64,000 nucleotides of DNA, taken from positions 1,639,371 through 1,703,370 of the forward strand of contig VXAY01005274.1 of assembly GCA_013399855.1 (NCBI GenBank). Reading direction: 5' to 3'. Origin of the DNA: Oxyruncus cristatus (Eukaryota; Chordata; Aves; Passeriformes; Cotingidae). A program made the position numbers and the translations under genes. Under the pieces are notes generated by a model. The model was not told the origin of the DNA. It saw nothing but the letters and a program-made list of their open reading frames with translations, and did not search any database. Each line of letters starts with the position of its first letter. Positions within the stretch are counted from its first letter, which is position 1. Positions 43,801 through 52,800 of the stretch are shown one piece after another.

Positions 43801-46800
43801 CCTGCAGGACCAGCACCAAACAGGGCAGCCCTGCTGTGCTCCAGGGGTGCTGTGCTGGGCTGGGTGCCCAGCAGGATTGTGTGCCAGGGGCCAGGCTCTG
43901 GGCTGAGCCTGGGGATTGTCTGTCCCTCCAGCCTGGAGGGATGCACATGTGCTGCTGCGTGACCTCCTCCTCCCCTGCACTGGGCTGTGATGGGCTCCTC
44001 CCCTGCCACTTCACTCCTCCCACGCAGCGCTATCCCTGCAGTCGGGTCTGTGACTGGTGAGGTCACTGGTGACTGGTAACGTCACTGGTTTCTTTCTTAC
44101 TCTACAGCAGTAGCATCAACACCTTATTTTCAGCCCAGGCCCTCTTCCTGGTGGCGATGAGCCTCCAGGAGAGATCCTACCCCCACTCCTGCCTCCCTGT
44201 AGTATTCCCACTGGAGTGAGCAAACCCACACACAATTCTCCCCCAAACTGGGGCCTGGTCCCTGCGCATCCCAGCACTGGGCATATCAACACTCAGTACC
44301 TCCCCATAGCTATATCTCTCCAGTGTCTCATCCGACGTGTATCTGTGATAGGGCTCGTAGGAAATGAGGTCAGGACGCTGCACTTCATAGATGGCTTTAA
44401 TCTTGGGAAGAGCTGCCAGGTCTTTGTAATTAAGGATCTCATTATCCACTTTAGCCTAGGGAGAGGGAGAGACAGAGACAGAGAGACGGAAAGGAAGAGG
44501 AGGAAAGAAGGAAGGGAAGGCTGGAATGTACAGTGTGGAGCAGGCAGAGCCCACCCTCACCCCAGCAGCAGGAAGAGGAAAGAGGAGATGCCTGAGAGGC
44601 AGCAGTGGGTAGGGGCAGAGGAGCTGGGACGGTAGGACTGCCCCTCCGAGTGCTCCTGCTCCGTGCCAACCGCACTGGTGGCACAGCACGGCACTGGGGC
44701 AAGGGGACATGGCTTGTCCATGCTGTCCCCAAATGCTGGGCTTGTCCCCATGGGGGACACCTCACACTGAAGAGCAGCTCTGGAAACTGCTGATCCCCTC
44801 CTCGGGGCCCTGATGAGGGGCAGAGCTGTACTTACGCAGATGACACGGTTCGGGGAGCCAATGCTGGAACCAGGAGGGGAGATGGAGGTTTCCGACGTCC
44901 TTCTGTGCTGTGGAGGCAGAAAGGTGGAGGGCAGGTGAGAGCATGGCAAGGAGGGATCACTGAGCAGGCACATGCTGGGTACAGAAGTCACATAGTTGGC
45001 TTGGGGGCAAAATTTCTCTGAAGGTCCAGTTTCTCTGCACTTTTACCTACTGCCTGCCCATGCCCATGGCTGTTCAGGCTGCCCTGCAGCCAGCTCTCAG
45101 GGACAGCTCTGGAGTGGCCTGGCAAGACCCCATAGACCATGGCCACTCAAGTGCAGAGAGGGGTGTGGGCACCGTGAGGGGACTGCTGTGCCCCCTCCCC
45201 AGGCAGGTGTCCATTAATAGCCACCCACCATCCTCTAGGCAGCCTCGGGAAGCCACTCCAAGCGTGGACACTGCCACAACAGTTCCCCTCCTGCAGGGAT
45301 CCGGGGGCATCACCTGGAATGTGCCACTTCTTAAGATGCCCCTCACCCTGCTGCCTACCTTCAGCTTCTTCTCTGCTCTGGCCGCCTGCTTGCAGATGGG
45401 GTGCCACACTTCAGAGCCTGCAATGCAGCAAAGGGAAGTGTTTCAGCTCCACACATTGCTTGCCCCCACTGCCAGGGATCATCCAGGTCCCCCTGCCATG
45501 GGAGAATCCCACCCTGTCCCTGCCATCTGCAGCAGAGCCATAGGAACATGCCTGGTGGGAAGCTGCAAGGCACTGGGGACTGTGTGTCTGTACTAAGGAA
45601 CGAAGCAGCTCCCAAGCACTGAAGAGCAGTGGCCAAACCTACTAAACTGTGACAGGCAAGCAGGGGTTACTGAGAGAAAACAAGCCCTCCCTCCGCGCTG
45701 GAAACAGCCCCTAAAACAGGTCTAAGGGGATAAGCTCCTGCCAAAACCAAACCCAAACCATCCATCTGTGCTGAGTGACAGCCTTACCCCTCCAGTGCTG
45801 CTTGCCAGCTAACCTGGACTGGGGGAGTTGGGGATGGACCACCCTCCCCTGGGGCTGGGGAGAGCAGGGAGACGGGCACCCTGCACCCATCCCAGGCTCT
45901 GTTCACTGGGAGAAGGCCAGGGACACATCCAGGCATGCCCAGCAGCGCTCCCCAGCTGTGCAGGGAGACTCACAGGGAACAAAAAGCCTCTGACGAGGAA
46001 CAGTCTCCTCCAGCTCAGTGGCAGGGAAGGTTTCATGCAGAGAAATGATTGCCACCCTAACCAGGAAGAGTGCAGGTGTTGGAGAGCAGTGGAGGGGGGT
46101 GGTCTGTGGCACTGCTGCACAAAGAGGCCCTTTCATTTGCTGTAAGGACCCAAACCCCAAAGTCCCCCCAGCCAGGACACCCCCACACAGCCATGCTGGT
46201 CCACACCCCGACACAGGGCCGGGGGTCCCTCCTCACCACTACCTGTGAGGTACATCTCCTCCCCTTCTGTGAACATCTGGTGGCAGCGGACACATCTGGC
46301 ACAGGTGGGGTGGTAGTGCTTCCCTCCTGCCTGCAAAGGTGAGCAGAGAACAGGGACCCCTGAGCAAGGCAGGACATGGTGACCCGCTCATGTCCCTGAG
46401 GGCGAGTGACCCTGGCAGCCCTCGCTGCTGCAGACAATGACAAGGTGAATGGGACAAAACTGCCCACGGTGGCCTCGGAGACCTTCACATCACATGGAGA
46501 AAACCAGAGAACACTTCATCCTGAGTGTTTCTGACCTGCTGGACCACGAGTCAGACCGTGACTTTTCTCATCTCCTTGATCTCTGTGATCTTCCAACACA
46601 CTGGAAAGCAGAACCAGGAGATCCCAAACCACCAGGGAAGGCACCCTACGAACCCTAATCAATCATCCCTGCACTCTGCAAATAGCCAGGACCCTCTGCA
46701 GCAGCACTCAGCCAAGCAGCCACGCTTCGCACCAGCTCCTCCTCTACAGCTTCGAAAAAACCCGGCAAATTTGGCCCAGGATGTCACAACAGGGAAGCAG

Positions 46801-49800
46801 TAAAGGGAGAAGAAGGATCCCAAAGACAAACCTCGCAAAGCAAAGGTTTCTTCTTGCTGCCAGATCCTCCCTGGCTACCACTGCCAGCTCCTCTCCCAAC
46901 AGACACTTTTCTCCTTTGGTGGAGCGATTCCCAAACTTCAGTGCTAGTGACATGCTCTTCCCCAGCTGAGAGGAAGCTGGGCTGCTCCTTTTGCTCTTTG
47001 ACAGGGATAACAGCTTAAATTGGGAGCTTGCTCCCCCTCAAAGTGTCTCCTAGCATTTCAATTATAGGCTTGCTTTCTGGGCTGGGAGCCCAGAAAAGAA
47101 CTTTTTACTCCCATAATAATCCAAGAGAAGAAGAATTGAAGGTGGCAGAGGGAAGATGAGGTGGCAGAGGGAAGATGAGGCTCTCCCTGACAAAGAAGGG
47201 GGGTTATGATAGAGGGGGCTGGAGCCAATTTGAAACAGGGAGGATCAACAGGGAAATCTGCTGTGAGGATAACTGAAAACCTGCCCGTGGGTTGCCCATA
47301 GAAATCAGCCAGGAATTCAGTGTCCTTGGGGTGCAAATGGCAGCCAGTGGCCTTCCCCCTTCAGTTTATAACAAAAATGAGTGGAAGGTTTCAGTGCAGG
47401 CAGGGGAAATGAGTTTGGATCCCTCTTCCTTTCCTCCTTCTCCCATCCCTCTCTGAATCTGGGAAGGGTTTAGTGCTCTTGGACTCTACCAGTACCCTCA
47501 ACACCTTGCTGTGCTGACAGTAAGGAAAAAAACCCCATATATGTCCATCTTTTCCCATCTGCTGTCACAGGTCAGACTGTGCTAAAAGGGGATGCTTTAC
47601 AGATCAGAATGCGGGTGTTAAAGGCCAGGTTGGATGGGTCTAGTGGAAGGTATCCCTGCCATGGGGAATGCTGGAATGAGATTAGCTTTCTGGTCTCTTC
47701 CAACATAAACCATTCTATGATTCCAAGATGCCATGAGGAGGGAGCCTGGCTGCTCCCCTGTGGTATGTACCAGCCCAGTCCCAACTTGCTTTTCATCACA
47801 GATCTCTCCAAAAGCCACCCAACATCTCTACACCCAGCACTCCTCCTGAGCAGCAACTCTCCAAACCATGCACAAACCTTATTCCTTTTGTATTGTTTAA
47901 TGTTACAGCTTGTACAAAGCTGGTAGGGGCTGCAAGAGAAGAGAACTGCTTGTTATCACTTGGGTCCCTTAAAGACTCATTAATCATCCAAGCCCGGCTG
48001 CACAGCTTGGAGCAGTTGGGAATGCCTGAAGGCTGCTGGGATACCATGAGGAGCCTCCTTAATGCCTAAAATTATTTAAAGGCACCCCTTCCATTTCACA
48101 CTCTGACAGAAAAGACAATTAAAGCCTCTGGATTTACAGATGATTCAATGCTGTGAGCAGGCACATACCAGGGAGGGTAGGGAGAGTGGACTGCACGGCC
48201 CTCGAGCCTGGAACAGATTCCCCATCCCTGGAATTGTTCAAGTCAGGTTGGATGGGACTTGGAGCAACGCGGTCTAGTGGAAGGTGTCCCTGCCCACAGC
48301 AGGGGGTTGGAATGGGATGATCTTTAAGGTCCCTTCCAACCCAAACCATTCTGTGATTCTATGACAGGGGTCCCAGGTCCCCTCTGACTCCTCTCACCCC
48401 CCTCACACACTGAACATCCTGCACCACCTAACACCCTCCTGCTCACACTTCTGGGTGGCTGAGGGTGCTCTATCCCAGCATGGGGCTATCGGGGACCAGA
48501 CTTCCCAGGGGAGCAGCAGCAGGGATTTGATGTCTCTGGCTTTGCCCTGCTCCATTCAGACATTTGCTGATGAAGTGACCCTGTGATGGGCAGCCGGCCC
48601 CTGGCAGCTGCTGCAGTGCTGAGCTCATGCTCCCAGCAGCCAGTGCTGGGACTGCTGCTGAAGCCTGGAGTCAGCAGAAAGCCTTCCCAGGCAGAGGCAG
48701 CCCCCCAGAGAAGGGGAAGATGCTGAAAGGTTCCTGGCAACTGGTCCCAGCTTCAGAGAGGTTCCTTGGAAGGCTGGATGTTCCCAGGCCAGCCCAGCCA
48801 GCAGGACCAGAGAGGGTGATGGTTTCTTGGTAGGCTGTGAGTGAAACAGGCTGGAGATGTCCTGGAACAACCTCAGCAGCCCGGAGACCTACACAGTCAG
48901 TCACCCAGCCCACAGCACCTGTGGCCTGGCTCATTGTGGAGCCGCGGTACCTCTGATTTTGGGATACAGCTTCCTATTGCTGCAATCTGGGGATGACAGA
49001 GATGTGGGAGCCCTTCCCTTCTGCTCAGTTGTGCACAAGGGGCGGTCTCAGGAGTGACTGAGAATGCTCTCAGCACTGCTGCCTCTGTGTCACCACAGCC
49101 CGGCTCCATAGTATCATTGGGGGTCTAAAAATCACAACAGGCTTCCCTCCGACATCTTTCTCTGTGCCTCCTGAGCCTTTGGGTTACCATCAGGCTGGAT
49201 TTCCCCCCCGACCCCTGCATACCTTGGGGTAAAAACAGAAAGCATGACAGGACATGCCACTTCCAGGAGCAGGAGCCACAGGTAGGACATGACCACCTGG
49301 CTGCCAGGAAGGACCAGCCCTGATGGACCTCTCTGTCGCTCCCCAACAGCAACCCTCACTCCCCTCACTGGCTGTGCAGCCCCATCATCACCCAAAACAC
49401 ACTCCACAGCCACCTTGCTGTGGGATCCCTGTGGAATCCCTGCATCCCTCCATGGCTCTGCCAGAGCAGCTCCTACTGTCCAGGACTGCAACGAGCAAAG
49501 CACCCTCTGATTTGGACCACTGAAGGAGACCCCCTGCTCCAACTGCTGCCCTGCAAAGCAGTGTGCCATGGGGACTGCTGCCCACGGGTAGGGTGCTGCA
49601 GCCCCTCACCCAGGCTCTGCAGCGGGCAGCCGTGCTGGATATGTTTCCAAGGCAACAGGCAGGCTGCCGGCACATGGATGGGCTCAGAAGGCAGGCTGGG
49701 GTGAGTGTGCTGGGGACATCCAGAGCGTGGCATCAGATGGTTAAGGCTAATGTCCCCACATCTTGGGCTCAGGCATCCAAGCCACCTCTCTAAAGCTCTG

Positions 49801-52800
49801 GTCCTCCTTCCCCACTCCCACTGTCCAGAGAAGGTGGGCAGGCTGTGTCCACACACCTGCTGCAGGAAGAGCCGTGGCCCCGGAGGTGGAGAGCAGCATG
49901 ACACGGGGGCAGGATGAGACAACTCCCACACCTCCCCAAGGCAAGTCCCTATTACAGACTGGGATGGGGTGGATGCAGCCCCAGGACTCACCTCCAGGAC
50001 CCGGCCACTGATGTACCGGTCACAGGTCTCGCACTTGATGCCGAACTGGGCATGGTAGTCAGACTCACAGTATGGGATGCCATCCCTGTGGGAGAGGGAG
50101 GAGAAGGGGTGAGCAGCAGGTGAGTGGACAGCCTCTCGCTGCAGCCCCAGCCCCTCAGGGCACAGCCTGGCAGTGCTGCCAGGAAGGTGGCACTCACTTG
50201 CTGATGTACTCGCCGGTGAGGATGATCCCGCACGTTTGGCACTTGAAGCAGCTGACGTGCCACTGCTTCTCCAGGGCCAGGAGGGACTGGCCTTGCTTGA
50301 TCTCCTCCTTGCAGCCAGCGCAGTCTGGGGGGACAGAAGGGTGGGGCGAGTGTAGGGCCACGGCAGCACAGCAGGAACACCCACATCTGCTGGCCCACAC
50401 CAAGGCACCAAACCTGGTCATCTAACCTGGCACACCCCTCACACCCAGAGGAAAGCCCTGCCCCAGCGGACTTTTCTTGGGATGACGCTGTTATAAACAC
50501 CCAGCTCCTGAGACCACTCCAGGGGCAGCCTCTTGGGGATCATTTCTTTATGGAAATATGCCACCTCTGCCTGTTCCCAGCATAGGAACCAGGAGGAAGG
50601 CTGGAGCTGGGACCTCTGCGGTACTGCTGGCACTCAGCCACCCCAGCCACACACCGGCCGCAGCACAGAGCTGGGTCTCCCCGCTGGGTGACAGGTTTGA
50701 GCCAGGGCCAGGGGCTATGCTGTCCTGGCAGGTCCCCAGGGGCTCCCTCGAGGCAGGAGCAGTGGGAAGTGTCCGGCAGCGAGCGCAGCAGAGGAAGGGC
50801 TGTGCTCTCCGGCAGCCACGTCCGGCCCTGCTGCAGTATTTACGAGACTCCCTTCCTTCCCTGCTTCCCCTGGCTCCCATCGAGGCTGGGAGCAGGAAGC
50901 ACATGGGCCTCAGACCCCTGACCTTGACTCTTCCTTGTCCTCTTCTCCCCCTGGGCAGCAGGTCTGCCCGGATGGGGTTCCTCCTTAACCCCTGCCCTGC
51001 CATGGCACTGCACAGGCAGCGGGAGCAGACAGGCTGTTCTTCTCAGCCCATCCAAAGCTACTCTGTGCCGAGTCCCTGCCCACTGGACAAAGCTAAGGGG
51101 GGAGGATCTGTGACCCCTAGAAAAAAGCAGGCTGAGCCAGGATCCATTTCCTCTCTCTGGTTTGGAGTTGCTTGCAGGATTGGAGCTGCAGGGAGAGGCT
51201 CAACATCCTCCTAGGGATGCTATCCCTGCAGAGTGCACCAGCACGGGCTCCAGCCCCCGCACCTCCCCTGCTGCCCTCCTGGGTGGCACTGCCAGGGCCA
51301 CTGGGGCTGTGAGGGACACATACAGGAGGCAGGCTATGTCTGCCGGCAGCTGTCCGTGAACAAAGCATGGTGCCCTCAGGTAACCCCGCTCCACAGGCCT
51401 GGGAGGAGCCCTGGCGGGAAGGGGCGTGTGACTGCCCTTCCCCTGGCCCTGCTGTGGGACAGGCACAGCCCGGCTCTGGGCAGCTCAGGGTGCGATGGAG
51501 GAAGGTGGAGGAATCCCTGTGCTTTGCCTGAGGCTCATTTGAACCCTGCCACATCCCTTAGCTCCATCAAGGCCATGGTAAGAGCTGGGGGGAGGCAGCT
51601 TGGCGGGGGGTCTCCCAGGGACACCAACTTGTAAGTCAACCCACTCAGCCACCAGCAGTGCCACCACGGTGATGGGGTGACACCACAGTCCTGGTTCTGG
51701 CCCTGGCTGCAGGACTCTGCTTCAGGCACTGATCTCCAGGGCTTGCCAAGGATGGCATGAAGGGAAGGTAATCCCAACCTGAGGTCAAAAGCAAGGCCAA
51801 ATCCACCCAAAAGAGCTTGTCCACTGTCGCAGCTGCGTCTTAGCAGGGGTTCATCATGGCAAGGGGGTGAATGTAAAAAGCCTTTCAGTACTTGTAGAGA
51901 CTGCAAGGAATGCCAGCGCTAGGACAGCCGGGTGAGCAGTCCCAGGGTCTGCACTTGGACACAGACCTTGGTGCAGCTGAACACAAAGCAACTGACTCAG
52001 AGCAAACCCAGCCCCAAAACCTTCCCATGACCTCAGACAGCGCCCGCCAGGGTGGCGGCACCTGCCCAGGTCACAAACAGGTCAAGGGAGTTTCCGAAAC
52101 CAGCAGTGACCTGCAATCCTGGGTGGAGCCACAAGACTACCCTGTTCCTCCTCCTCCAAAACCTCTGTGAACTCCTGTGGCTGCACACTGGCCCCTAAGC
52201 CTGTCCTGTCACCCTCCCCAAGCGTTGTCCACGGGCATGAGGTCCCTCTCCTTGCAGCCACCACGTAACAGGAGTGCAGTCAACTTACGGCTCGGCCCGT
52301 GGATCTTGATGGGTTTGGTGCTGATGAGAGAGTGGGAGCAGTTTTGGCAGACGCAGTCCTTCCCGCTGAACGTGACCTTGTCTCCGATGGGGAACGGCTT
52401 CCTGTGGCCAAGGAGAGGAGGGGGAGGCGTGAGCTGCTCATTCCCCTGCAGGCAGTGCTTGGGCCCCAGGGGCCAGTGGGACCCTCGGTGCCAGGGAGCA
52501 GAGGGGCTCCAGGCAAGGGCTACGAGGGGAGGCAGCGAGGGGGTACATGTGCTGGGGTGGGAGGACCAAGGGAGGTCTCCAGTCTCCAGGCTGCAAAGGA
52601 AAGGACTGGAACCATTTCGTTGCCTCCCAGGGGTTCCCACTGAGAGAACACAGAGGAAGTGCCTGCTGTGGTGCTGAGCGGGGCACAAGGGGCTGCAGGC
52701 TAACGAAGACCCCTCTGTCTGGTGCACAGCAAAGAGCTGCTCAGGGCTTCTCCAGGGGGTCATGAACCCAGGGGGTGATGATTTCCACTCACCTGCAGGT

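Larger units (their letters stand above)
43215..46242 (-). other. ABLIM3 introns between exons 7 and 11
   Basis: Introns 43215-44299, 44456-44835, 44908-45358 and 45418-46242. A purine-rich plus strand at 44458-44520 is a long sense-strand pyrimidine tract before exon 10. No other gene was seen. Confidence 0.8.
46331..49991 (-). other. ABLIM3 intron 6-7 (3.7 kb)
   Basis: Contains two CR1 fragments (47590-47726 and 48195-48364) and a 19-base tandem duplication at 47142-47179. No gene recognised. Confidence 0.8.
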
